DNA of 64,000 nt from an uncultured Flavobacteriaceae bacterium (GTDB lineage: Bacteria; Bacteroidota; Bacteroidia; Flavobacteriales; Flavobacteriaceae). This document shows positions 17,921 through 26,491 of this stretch, piece by piece. The DNA is taken from assembly GCA_947489085.1 (NCBI GenBank), contig CANLCJ010000003.1, forward strand, positions 109,128 through 173,127, written 5' to 3'. Below the pieces are notes generated by a model. The model worked only from the letters and a program-made list of their open reading frames with translations, did not search any database and was not told where the DNA came from. Within the stretch, counting starts at the first letter, position 1. Each line of letters begins with the position of its first letter. Both the position numbers and the translations under genes were made by a program.

Positions 17921-18004
17921 AAGCCCTGAGTTTGGGATAGAGGCTCTATTGGAGCGCCGCGAAGCGTACGATTGTTAGAATCTAACATAGACCCTGAAAC
18001 GCCC
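17921..18004. repeat. Dispersed structured element related to the 6991-7092 block
   Basis: The core GGGATAGAGGCTCTATTGG leads into GCGCCGCGAAGCG, and the block ends with CATAGACCCTGAAACGCCC. It shares the GGGATwGA start and the GAGCGCC...GAAGCG/GAGCGC middle with the element upstream of leuB. The outer halves differ, so they are related only in plan. I associate such blocks with flavobacterial intergenic repeats. Confidence 0.4.
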
Positions 18005-18073
18005 TTACTAATGTGTTAATATAACCTATGTAAAGTTCTTTAGAATTATGCTTAATGAGCTACAGTGCTATGT

Positions 18074-18182
18074 ATAAAAGTCATCTAAACTTTGTGTTCC
18101 ATCTATTCTTCACTTACTCCAACCTCCACTCGTGAGGACATGAGTGGTAACTGTTACCTTGAAATACTTGCACTATCGGAGA
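18074..18182. repeat. Structured repeat, copy B
   Basis: This is the second copy of the block at 16261-16369. The hairpin here is CCACTCGTG-AGGA-CATGAGTGG, with nine pairs including one G-T wobble; the AGGA loop is identical in both copies. The substitutions between copies fall mainly outside the stem or keep it paired. Confidence 0.6.
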
Positions 18183-18785
18183 GCATTTAATACCGTTGTG
18201 GTTTTTTAATGCTTATATTTTTTGTAATAGAGAAGCAACTAATAAATTCCTTAAAACCTGTATTCGTTTTAATTATAACCTGTAGATGGCTAAATAAGAG
18301 CACGAATATATCTTAATATTTCTCATAATATTTAGGTCATACAGTTTAGAAAGTCAATAAGATATTCTATAACTAGAGACTTAAATTTTCGTATAGTTTA
18401 AGTCACTTCAATATACCATATTCTAGATTTGAAATTAGGGAAGATTGCCAATTGCAAAACCGAAAAAAATCATTTTCATCTAAATTCTATATAAAACTAA
18501 AGAGATAGAATATTTATAGCTTAATATGTCATATTTTGAAATAAAATCATACAGCTTTGATGCTTAAACGTTTAATGAAAGATTAATTGTAAAAAAGTCT
18601 CATCAAACATCAAATAAAATTAAATTTAGAATTATTTTAGCCCAAAAGATCCAAATTTGGGTTTATTTCGTAATTAAATTAGAAAAGCGACGACTTTTAG
18701 CTGAAACAATCTTTTTTTTCGATGAAATACATATTATTTTTATTTTATCGGAAAAATATAACAGTTAAACCGATGTTATGCACTT

Positions 18786-18793
18786 TACTTTTG
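18786..18793 (+). promoter_or_regulatory. Candidate -7 element of the beta-helix lipoprotein gene
   Basis: TACTTTTG matches TAnnTTTG 36 bases before the chosen ATG at 18829. It lies inside a longer in-frame extension starting at 18778, which supports the later start. No good -33 TTTG is seen. Confidence 0.4.
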
Positions 18794-18828
18794 TTAAATT
18801 TGAAGATATAACCCCAATCAAAATCATT

Positions 18829-20751
18829 ATGAACAAATTAAAAACAAGAAAGCACTTATTTATGTTAAGTGTAATTTTCTTTCTTTCATTAAGTATCACG
18901 TCTTGCAACCAAGATGAAGTTTTCATAGAGCCAGAACCAGAAGCCGTAGCACCTCCTATAGAAGAAACATCCGATAGTCCTGAAGATGCAGACGAACCTG
19001 AAAGTACAACTGTTGAGGATCCATCTACGCCTTGTGTTTTTACTTTAGAACAGTTAGAACCAAACGATGTCGTTATAATAGATTGTACTATAGATTTAGA
19101 AGGCGAAACTGTAAATATTCCATCGGGAGTAACAGTTGTATATGAGGGCGGATTTATTACAAACGGAACTGTAAATTTTGCAGGGAATACAACAATAGAT
19201 AGCGAATTATTAAACAATACCTTTACAATAGGAGGCGTTTCTCCTTCTTTAAAGGACGCTACATTTAGATTTGATCCTGAACGTTGGGGGATTGTTGAAG
19301 GTGAAGTTGAAGATAATATTGCATTAGAAAACAGAAATATACTTCAACGAACTATAGATATGGCTGAAGAATTGGGTGTAGAAATTTTTGAAATAGATGA
19401 AATTGATGCTTTTTTTCATCAAGAATATATATGGACAGATGCAGAAGGGTATAATGATATTGGAATACACTTACCTTCTAATTTTCATTTAAGAATGACT
19501 GATGATACGTTTTTAAGATTGCAACCAAATTTCTGGCCAAGAGGATATTTCTTAAGTGTTTACAATAAGGTAAATGTAACAATTAGTGGAGGGAATCTAA
19601 TAGGAGATAGATATGAACATGATTACTCTCCTATAAATGATGAACTTGGATTGCCGAGAAATACTCATGAATGGCCTGGCATTATTGTGATATCTGGTTC
19701 TGAAAATATTCTTGTAGAGAATACATATATGAGTGCCTCTACAGGCGATGCATTAATATTAGGAGCATCAGGTCACAGAACAAATCCTAATACTAGATTT
19801 AATAGAAATGTTATTGCTAGAGGTTGTACAATGAACGAGTCTAGAAGAAATAATATTAGTATAACGGATGGAGAAGATTTAACAATAGAGGGCTGTTTTA
19901 TTACCGATGCAGGTTTAGGAGATAACCCGGTAGATGCTAATAATAATACAATAATTACTTCAGCTGGTATTGCGCCCAAAGTAGGTATAGATATAGAACC
20001 TTTTAGAGGAGGAGACGATAACGGAAATATTATTGATTTTGAAAAAGTAGAGCGTGTAAATATCACTGGATGTACATTTACAGGTAACAACGTAAGTAGT
20101 TTTATAAATTTTTCAGGAACTGATGTTACGTTTCAAAATAATTTCTCAGATCATTCAGTAGGCGCTTCTTTCGATTTGGGCGGGACTAGATTTTTAAACA
20201 ACAGATTAGTAGCTAACGAGAGAAATAGAAGTAATAATGGTATTAATTTTGGAACATTTATCTTAAGAATTAATGGGACCGATACACAATTGTCTTCTGG
20301 ATCTCAAGCAATAGGTAATATGATTAGTGGTTTTGTAAGAGGCATAAGAGTGATGGGAACTAATCCAACAGTAAGTAATAATGTTATAGAAGATTTTAAT
20401 GTAGGTATACAGGTGGACAGTGACGATGTAATATGTGAAAATAACCAAATGGATACCAACAGGTTTGTAGCCGCTCATGGCATAGCTTTTTCTAATTTAT
20501 CTGGTGGTGTTTTTAGAAATAATTCTATAACTGTTCCGCGAAGTGGTCTGTTTTTTACTAACTTAAATCAAGATAGAAATTCACAAATTGTTATCGAGAG
20601 AAACACATTTACTTCGAGAGAAAATTTTCCATTGATTTTTAGAAACGTTAATAATGTGTCATTTTCTAATAACACATTTAATAGAACGCGATTAGAACAA
20701 ACATCAAGTCAAAACATAGACTTAGATTCTACTAATACGTTTACAGAATAA
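18829..20751 (+). CDS. Surface lipoprotein with right-handed beta-helix
   Basis: A 640-residue lipoprotein. A signal peptide ends in the lipobox SITSC with Cys26, followed by NQDE, acidic residues that in Bacteroidota favour surface export. An acidic Pro/Glu/Asp linker follows (about 30-65), then a domain with many short beta repeats rich in Asn, Gly and Val. Examples are VENTYMSASTGDALILGASG and VIARGCTMNESRRNNISITDG; these are parallel beta-helix (PbH1) repeats as in polysaccharide lyases, epimerases and tailspikes. It faces the polysaccharide operon, so it may process that polymer. The ATG at 18829 is preferred over 18778 because it starts the signal peptide. Confidence 0.8.
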   Translation: MNKLKTRKHLFMLSVIFFLSLSITSCNQDEVFIEPEPEAVAPPIEETSDSPEDADEPESTTVEDPSTPCVFTLEQLEPNDVVIIDCTIDLEGETVNIPSGVTVVYEGGFITNGTVNFAGNTTIDSELLNNTFTIGGVSPSLKDATFRFDPERWGIVEGEVEDNIALENRNILQRTIDMAEELGVEIFEIDEIDAFFHQEYIWTDAEGYNDIGIHLPSNFHLRMTDDTFLRLQPNFWPRGYFLSVYNKVNVTISGGNLIGDRYEHDYSPINDELGLPRNTHEWPGIIVISGSENILVENTYMSASTGDALILGASGHRTNPNTRFNRNVIARGCTMNESRRNNISITDGEDLTIEGCFITDAGLGDNPVDANNNTIITSAGIAPKVGIDIEPFRGGDDNGNIIDFEKVERVNITGCTFTGNNVSSFINFSGTDVTFQNNFSDHSVGASFDLGGTRFLNNRLVANERNRSNNGINFGTFILRINGTDTQLSSGSQAIGNMISGFVRGIRVMGTNPTVSNNVIEDFNVGIQVDSDDVICENNQMDTNRFVAAHGIAFSNLSGGVFRNNSITVPRSGLFFTNLNQDRNSQIVIERNTFTSRENFPLIFRNVNNVSFSNNTFNRTRLEQTSSQNIDLDSTNTFTE

Positions 20752-20786
20752 ATTTAGGTTTAAATCTAAAATTAAAAAAGACTATC

Positions 20787-20811
20787 AATTTAAGGAGGCT
20801 ACTGAAAAAGT
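20787..20811. repeat. Left target duplication and left terminal inverted repeat of the IS
   Basis: The seven-base duplication AATTTAA (20787-20793) is followed by the terminal repeat GGAGGCTACTGAAAAAGT (20794-20811). The same terminal repeat occurs inverted at 22493-22510 with no mismatch. Confidence 0.9.
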
Positions 20812-20840
20812 AGTTAAAATTTAGAGATTTAAATTTAAAA

Positions 20841-20877
20841 TAAAGGGATTTCACTTAGAAAAAGTGAAATCCCTTTA
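20841..20877. terminator. Terminator-like hairpin at the left end of the IS
   Basis: TAAAGGGATTTCACTT (20841-20856) and its perfect complement (20862-20877) enclose a five-base loop. It lies downstream of the transposase stop and would end transposase transcription and block read-through from outside. Confidence 0.7.
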
Positions 20878-20977
20878 TTAATTTCAGGATTTTCTTGTAA
20901 TAAATTTACGTCTTGAATAAGCTTTTATTCTTTTGTGTAAGCTTTAAAAACCTAATTGATACACTTCTTATTCTCAA

Positions 20978-22432
20978 TTAGTTTAATTTCAAAATTCTTT
21001 TAAGATTTACCGCAAAAATGGTCAAAGCTCCTTGTATTTCCATATTTTCAATACCATAAGCTACAGCTCTTCCATAACCATGCACATTTTTTAATTCTCC
21101 ATTTTTGGCTTCTATTTTATAGCGATGTTTCGATTTTTCTTTAAAGTATTCTGATGTTTCAAAGTCAATTTGTTCTTGATGTATTTCCGATTTTATGGAT
21201 ATCGAATATGTTTTTGTCTTTGCTCCTTCTTTGTAACATCCTTGTTTTAAAGGACAGTTTTTACATTTTTCTACATCGAAATAATAAGTGATTACTTGAT
21301 TTGTTTGAATATTTTTTTTGCCTTGGATTGCTTTTCTTGTTGCTATATGCCCTGCAGGACAAACAAACATATCTGCATCTTTGTTGTAATCAAACTCATC
21401 TTCTTTTTTTCGTATACCTTGACTGATTGCAGGGTTTAGTTTTGCTACAATTTTAATATCTTTTTCTTTGCCAAGTTGTAAGTTGTTTTTACCTGAATAA
21501 GCAGCGTCCCCAATAACCGTATCTACAGCTATGCCATTGTTTTTACTTTGCGCTATTAACTCAGGTAAGACGGGGCCGTCACCTTTTTCTCCTGAAGTAA
21601 TAACTGCTCCTGTGATAATTCTTTCTTCTGTCATTGCCAAATGAGTCTTAAATCCGAAAAAGGAACTGTCGGCTGATTTATGTCCTAGTTTAGCATCCAT
21701 ATCTTTTGAAACAATTTCTTGTTTATGATTTTCAATATCATCAATGGACTCTTTTAGTAAATTAAGTTTTTCTTTTATGGAAGGGACTTCTCTAATAGTT
21801 GGCGAAGCTTCAAGTAACGTTTCTAATGCTTTACTATAAACAATTTCTTTTTCTAAATCATTACTATCATTTTTAGTTGGCATTTTGTCCTTCCAATCTT
21901 CTTGATACCTGTAAATTGATTTACGAAGTTGTTTTGATCTTTCTCGAAGCACATCAATAGCTGAAATAGGATTTGATTTAGATAAACTATGTGTTGCATC
22001 TACGATAATAGATTTGGTTTTGATAATTCCTTTTTCTACAGCAATACTTACTGTTTTGTTTATCAACAAGTCTAATAGATTGGTGTCTTTTAGACGCTGT
22101 CTACGGAATTTTGTTAACGTGCTAGGGTTAATAACATCTTCTTCAGGAAGCATTTCTAAAAAATACTTGAAAGACATATCCTAACGAGAACGTTCAACTA
22201 CATCAACATCTGAAATAGTATAAATCACTTTTAATAATAAATACTTAAATAACTTAATCGGGCACTCAGCAACGCGACCTTGGGTCTGAGAATACTTGGT
22301 CTGAAGTTCTTCGTAGATAAAATTAAAGTCGATTAAATCGTTAATCTTTCTTAGTAAATTCTCTTTAGGAACGATTAAATCGTACAAAGAACTATACTCA
22401 CTTAGTTGTAAAACTTGTTGCTGAACTATCAT
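20978..22432 (-). pseudogene. IS1182-family transposase with a nonsense codon
   Basis: The N-terminal part (22181-22432, 83 codons) and the C-terminal part (20978-22177, 399 codons) are in the same frame, separated only by TAG and GAT. The junction reads VERSR-stop-DMSFKYF; IS1182 transposases continue with a Tyr there, so one base change (TAT or TAC to TAG) explains it. Visible domains are an N-terminal DUF772-like region with DMSFKYFLEMLPEED, the DDE core around IVDATH and VIGDAAYSG, and a C-terminal zinc-like segment VEKCKNCPLKQGCYKEG. The element is probably immobile unless a functional copy acts in trans or the TAG is suppressed. Confidence 0.9.
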
Positions 22433-22445
22433 AGTTCAAAATACA

Positions 22446-22480
22446 AAAAAGAGCAGGATTTTCTAAATTCTGCTCTTTTT
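22446..22480. terminator. Terminator-like hairpin at the right end of the IS
   Basis: AAAAAGAGCAG (22446-22456) pairs with CTGCTCTTTTT (22470-22480), with four more pairs inside it after a G-T wobble. It lies upstream of the transposase start, just inside the right terminal repeat, and could shield the transposase from outside promoters. Confidence 0.65.
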
Positions 22481-22492
22481 AATTAAAAATTG

Positions 22493-22517
22493 ACTTTTTC
22501 AGTAGCCTCCAATTTAA
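22493..22517. repeat. Right terminal inverted repeat and right target duplication of the IS
   Basis: ACTTTTTCAGTAGCCTCC (22493-22510) is the exact reverse complement of the left end and is followed by AATTTAA (22511-22517), the second copy of the target site. Confidence 0.9.
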
Positions 22518-22605
22518 GATAGTCTTTTTTTTATGAAGTTTACAATGGCAATCCCTTAATAATAACTTTTAGTTAGAGGTTCAAATTACTTATTTTCAAT
22601 TGCAT

Positions 22606-23460
22606 TCAATTAATTTTGTTTAAGAGTTTTAGATATAAATTGTCTGTATTATCAGTAAATTTAAATTTTCTACCAAACAAAGCTTTAGATTTTACAATAG
22701 ACTCTAGGTCGGTGTAGTCTAGAGTTCTTGGGTAGTCTGGCCCTTTTTCCCAATCGATATAGCGTAAGTCGTCATTTATCACCTTATCTTTTAAAGATGA
22801 ATTCATAAGTATAGATTGTATCCAAATTTCGTCTGTAGCTCTAGAATACTTTAACTTATCCATAAAATTAGGATGCTGTTTCAAGAATGCAAATACAATT
22901 TCTAAAGCTTCGTGCGATAGATTTATCCAATTGCTCCCAGCATAGTAATCTATAGGGTAACGTTTTATTTTTATTCCAAGCATACGTTGAATGCCTAGAG
23001 TTATCCTTCCTAAAGCTTTTACCAGGGGTCTTTTATTAGTTTTCATAAACCAGTAGCGGTCTAAACGATCGAAACCATGATTAAAGCCCCATGTTTTTAT
23101 AGGTAGGGGATTGGCATACATGAAATTATCGGTTTTATGCTTTTCAAAAAATGATTTTATATAAATATTAGATTTTATGGGAAAATCGTCACCGCTAATC
23201 ATACAATACCGTTCGTACCCTTTTTCAAAAGCTTTTTTAAAAATAAATTCCATGTTATAAACTTGGCTAACGTGGCCCCAGTAAACCTCTATCTCTTTAT
23301 AATAGCTTACAGAATTGTACTGAGGTAATGTTTCTATAGATAACGAAGACTTTTTATCTATTTGGACATAAATATCAAAATCATCTTTTAACTGGTCTAT
23401 TAAAAGCGATAATTGTTTTGGATTATGATGTGCCAAAATTAGAATAGCAATAGTATTCAT
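22606..23460 (-). CDS. GT14-type (core-2/I-branching) glycosyltransferase
   Basis: A 284-residue glycosyltransferase of the beta-1,6-N-acetylglucosaminyltransferase-like family. Seen are AILILAHHNPKQLSLLIDQL at the N-terminus, VQIDKKSS, EIEVYWGHVSQV, the central YCMISGDDFPIKS, and DYYAGSNWINLSHEALEIV followed by RATDEIWIQSIL, all usual for this family. It is the last gene of the minus-strand polysaccharide operon, four bases after the preceding GT2 gene. It probably adds a side-branch or cap sugar to the repeat unit; the sugar is unknown. Confidence 0.85.
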   Translation of the reverse strand: MNTIAILILAHHNPKQLSLLIDQLKDDFDIYVQIDKKSSLSIETLPQYNSVSYYKEIEVYWGHVSQVYNMEFIFKKAFEKGYERYCMISGDDFPIKSNIYIKSFFEKHKTDNFMYANPLPIKTWGFNHGFDRLDRYWFMKTNKRPLVKALGRITLGIQRMLGIKIKRYPIDYYAGSNWINLSHEALEIVFAFLKQHPNFMDKLKYSRATDEIWIQSILMNSSLKDKVINDDLRYIDWEKGPDYPRTLDYTDLESIVKSKALFGRKFKFTDNTDNLYLKLLNKIN

Positions 23461-23463
23461 ATA

Positions 23464-24447
23464 TTATTTATTTTTAAAACAATAGAATTTACATACTAAG
23501 GAAAAGAGCCAGTTTTGGTTGGCAAATATTCTAAATTTATCTTTTCGTGGATCCTCTGTAGAATAAGGGATTGGATATAAATTTTGAGATTTTAACTTGG
23601 TAAAAATGTCTTTTTTAATAGCATAATCATTAATACCTGTTAATACCCTTAGCAACATAGTGGTTACCAAAGCACACACTCTTTTTTTCATTGGAATGTA
23701 GGCTACAGATTGAGACCCAATTTCATTTTCGTTAAATGTATCTATCGATGTGAGTACAGTATGTATATCGTAGATCATTTTTTTTGTTTTTTTAAGGTTG
23801 TTGGTGCGTGTAATAGAGCCATCTCTCTGTAAAAAATGAGCAATAGTATCATCTATAGCCATAACACGCTTTGCCTTAAATACAGCTCTTGTGTTAAATT
23901 CTATATCTTCTATATAAACACCTCTCATAAAACGCAGGTTATTTGTATTTAAAAAGGCTTTAGCATACATCTTATTACAAGCAGAACCCATATATCGAAT
24001 CTCGTGAAGGTATTGTTCGCCAGGCATTACTTTGTTATTGGATGAACTTTTACCAGAATACACCAATGTGCCATCTTCGGCAACCCCATCTGCTCCAAAT
24101 TCAAGAATATCTAAATCGTTTTGTTGGGCAAGATCGGTTAACTTTTTTGCTGTATTTTCTAAGATATAATCGTCGGAATCTACGAAAAGTATATAATCGC
24201 CACTTGCATTATTGATGCCTGTATTGCGGGCGCCGCTCAGCCCTTGGTTTTCTTGAGTTATTATTTTTACTGATGCGTGTTTTTGCTTTAAACGTTCTAG
24301 AACATCTAAACTTTTATCTGTCGAACCATCGTTAACAGCTATAACTTCGTATTCGTGTTTAGGCAAATCTTGTTTATATAGACTTTCTATACATTTTTCG
24401 AGGTAATCCTCTACATTATAAACAGGTACTATTATCGATAAAATCAT
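23464..24447 (-). CDS. Family 2 glycosyltransferase
   Basis: A 327-residue GT-A fold enzyme. The N-terminus SIIVPVYNVEDYLEKCIESL, the AVNDGSTDKSLDVLE segment, GLSGARNTGINNASGDYILFVDSDDYI with the DxD metal site, and a later EDIEFNTRAVF are all typical of GT2. It is cytoplasmic and works on the lipid-linked repeat unit. It starts two bases after the EpsG-like gene. Donor and acceptor cannot be told from sequence. Confidence 0.9.
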   Translation of the reverse strand: MILSIIVPVYNVEDYLEKCIESLYKQDLPKHEYEVIAVNDGSTDKSLDVLERLKQKHASVKIITQENQGLSGARNTGINNASGDYILFVDSDDYILENTAKKLTDLAQQNDLDILEFGADGVAEDGTLVYSGKSSSNNKVMPGEQYLHEIRYMGSACNKMYAKAFLNTNNLRFMRGVYIEDIEFNTRAVFKAKRVMAIDDTIAHFLQRDGSITRTNNLKKTKKMIYDIHTVLTSIDTFNENEIGSQSVAYIPMKKRVCALVTTMLLRVLTGINDYAIKKDIFTKLKSQNLYPIPYSTEDPRKDKFRIFANQNWLFSLVCKFYCFKNK

Positions 24448-24449
24448 AA

Positions 24450-25553
24450 TTAGCGGTATTGATAGTAATAAAACATAAAATAGGTGAAACCATAATATAG
24501 CAGCATAACGACGCCAATTTTTTTAAATTGGTCTTTCCAAAAAACACCTTTGAACAAGGGATAACACACTACAAATGCCATTAAAAACCAAGAAAGGTAA
24601 GCAAATCTATTTGAGAAATTGGCACGAATTACCATTATCCAAAATGCATTGCAGATTATGTAGGTATGGAGTATGTGTTGGTATATTTTATTTTTGAATC
24701 CTTTTTTAATAACGTAAAAATAGGCCAATGCTAAGGGTGCAGCGCTGTAGATTAAAAAATCAAATCGAAACCCTGTTGAACTAAATTTGCTTGAATCTGC
24801 ACCACCACTTAAATAAGCCGTCAAACGATCATCACCAAAACCTAAGGAAGCGAATAGCTGTATAATTACGCTCCCCATAGTAAGAGAAATAAATATACTC
24901 AATACCCAGAATAGAAAATATAGCTTTGTGTTTTTTAAAAAAAATGAAGTTATCAATGCTGCAATAGGAAGCATCATACTCTTATGAAATACAACCGATA
25001 TTAACAAAAATAAAACCATTTTGAAATTGTTTTTGTACACATAAGATAATCCCAAAATAAATAGTGAAGTTGCCATGCCATTTCGAATACCATTAGTGCC
25101 ATATGCCCAAAATGAAAAAGAGCCAACTAACAGAATAAAAGAAAACACATAGTAATTTGGAAACCAGCGTTTAGAAGCAAAATATAAAGGTAGAATGTAT
25201 ATAGAAGCGCAGACTAAAAAAAACACATCTACAGTCATTACTTGAGAACAAAACTTTAAAAATATTTCAAACCCTACATCTCCATCTGGATTAATAGGCA
25301 TTCCGTTTTGAAATTGATAGAATGTTTCTGCATACGTTGCCATATCGGCAAAATATCTACCACTAATAGGTCTTAAGCCTATATACAGCAGCGTTAATAC
25401 CAGAATAAATACAGAGGCAATCTTGTTATAAGCAAACACTTTAGCCTCGTATCCATTTAATACCAGCGTATGAAAAAATGCCACAAAGGTCATTAACAAA
25501 ATAAATTGAAAATGATAAAATGAATAATCTTCTAAAGGCACAAAATCAATCAT
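24450..25553 (-). CDS. EpsG family protein (candidate Wzy-type polymerase)
   Basis: A 367-residue polytopic membrane protein with about ten hydrophobic segments. Near the N-terminus it carries LRPISGRYFADMATYAE, close to the conserved G-x-D-x-x-Y region of EpsG and other polysaccharide polymerases. A large soluble loop with SGGADSSKFSSTGFRFDF precedes the last membrane segments. EpsG proteins polymerise repeat units in Wzy-dependent pathways, and no other polymerase candidate is present in this operon. It overlaps the SGNH-like gene by four bases. Confidence 0.8.
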   Translation of the reverse strand: MIDFVPLEDYSFYHFQFILLMTFVAFFHTLVLNGYEAKVFAYNKIASVFILVLTLLYIGLRPISGRYFADMATYAETFYQFQNGMPINPDGDVGFEIFLKFCSQVMTVDVFFLVCASIYILPLYFASKRWFPNYYVFSFILLVGSFSFWAYGTNGIRNGMATSLFILGLSYVYKNNFKMVLFLLISVVFHKSMMLPIAALITSFFLKNTKLYFLFWVLSIFISLTMGSVIIQLFASLGFGDDRLTAYLSGGADSSKFSSTGFRFDFLIYSAAPLALAYFYVIKKGFKNKIYQHILHTYIICNAFWIMVIRANFSNRFAYLSWFLMAFVVCYPLFKGVFWKDQFKKIGVVMLLYYGFTYFMFYYYQYR

Positions 25554-26485
25554 TTGCTATGTAATTGATTTAAAATTAAATGACTACGTTTATCAACACC
25601 CTTACCATTTAAATGGTAGGGGGTGTCGTAAAATAAATGGTCCTCGAATACATAATCTAGAGGCGTGCCTAAAGTATCAAACTTGGCGTTATGTATAGCA
25701 TTATATATATTATTAATCACCTCTATATTTAATTGGTAAGACGAGGCCATTAAACTAGGATAGGTTACAATTAATTTGGCACCGCGGGTTTGTAATTGCT
25801 GTTCAAAGTTTTCAATCATTTCTATAGCACCTGGATCTACAGTACCATAAAAAGTATAATTGGAAAAGTCTGTCTTAGATAAATTCCAATGCGTATCATG
25901 ATCGCCGTGTGTATTTATAGAATATTCGGTATAGTTTTTTTGTGTTTTAGATGCAGTATCTTTAGATGTAGAGCTATTTTTTAAAGTATAGGCATACGAT
26001 TTCATCCTGCTCAAGGCAAACTTAGGCAGATAGGGCAACACATTTATAATTTGTTGAAAACGTAGCAACTTTAAATTTTTAGGTATAGCAGTTAACGAAA
26101 ATAGTAAAGGTTCTTTTCCAAATCTATTTTTATCTATAAAGTGTGAATATTCTGGAGCAAGTATCACCGTATCGCCTTTTGATATATTTAACTGTAATAT
26201 ATCATCTAAAACATATTGCAAGCCATATCCTGCATGAATAGCGTGATTAATTACGGGTTTTTGCAACTCTTCTTGTAGAATAGCACTATTAAACCCAAAT
26301 AATACATTAGATCCGCCAGTTAGAATAACTTTAGGCGACTTGGTGGCGTTTATAAGTTCGTGCTTTTTTATAAGAGCATAATCCACTGTTTTTGGGTGGC
26401 TTTTATTAGGAAGCAACACACCTAAAAATAATAAAGCTATGCATACGAAAAAGAAAGCTATACTTTGTATTAAGAATTTTTTCAT
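25550..26485 (-). CDS. SGNH/AlgJ-DltD-like protein, partner of the MBOAT acyltransferase
   Basis: A 311-residue protein with one N-terminal membrane anchor (about residues 5-27) and an extracytoplasmic domain. ILTGGSNVLFGFNS with Ser59 looks like the nucleophile block of an SGNH hydrolase, and YDTPYHLNGKGVDKRS near the C-terminus would supply Asp and His. It lies six bases after an MBOAT gene. DltB-DltD and AlgI-AlgJ/X pairs have the same pattern: the MBOAT passes an acyl group across the membrane and the SGNH partner transfers it to the polymer. The role is inferred from this pairing. Confidence 0.72.
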   Translation of the reverse strand: MKKFLIQSIAFFFVCIALLFLGVLLPNKSHPKTVDYALIKKHELINATKSPKVILTGGSNVLFGFNSAILQEELQKPVINHAIHAGYGLQYVLDDILQLNISKGDTVILAPEYSHFIDKNRFGKEPLLFSLTAIPKNLKLLRFQQIINVLPYLPKFALSRMKSYAYTLKNSSTSKDTASKTQKNYTEYSINTHGDHDTHWNLSKTDFSNYTFYGTVDPGAIEMIENFEQQLQTRGAKLIVTYPSLMASSYQLNIEVINNIYNAIHNAKFDTLGTPLDYVFEDHLFYDTPYHLNGKGVDKRSHLILNQLHSK

Positions 26486-26491
26486 CGCTAA

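Larger units (their letters stand above)
17793..18828. other. Long non-coding interval with two repeat blocks
   Basis: This interval of about 1 kb has no convincing gene on either strand. It contains the dispersed element at 17921-18004, the second copy of the structured repeat at 18074-18182, and AT-rich DNA leading to the promoter region of the beta-helix lipoprotein gene. It is the longest gene-free stretch in the window. Confidence 0.6.
20794..22510 (-). mobile_element. IS1182-family insertion sequence (1717 bp)
   Basis: Perfect 18-bp terminal inverted repeats at 20794-20811 and 22493-22510 are flanked by a 7-bp duplication AATTTAA. One transposase coding region lies on the minus strand, interrupted by a single TAG. 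Perfect ends and an intact target duplication point to a recent insertion. Each end also carries a hairpin just inside the repeat: a 16-bp stem at 20841-20877 and a second stem at 22446-22480. Confidence 0.92.
20774..22530. terminator. Bidirectional terminator split by an insertion sequence
   Basis: AAAAAAGACTATC at 20774-20786 and its exact complement GATAGTCTTTTTT at 22518-22530 are the two arms of a 13-bp hairpin. The original loop was AATTTAA. The IS element sits in that loop and duplicated it. Before insertion this hairpin lay between the convergent lipoprotein and glycosyltransferase genes and would have served both. Confidence 0.8.

Noticed and set aside
20978..22432. Possibility that the two transposase parts are made from one mRNA by programmed frameshifting
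   Set aside because: Both parts are in the same frame and only a TAG separates them, so a -1 or +1 shift would not join them; a nonsense mutation is the simplest reading.
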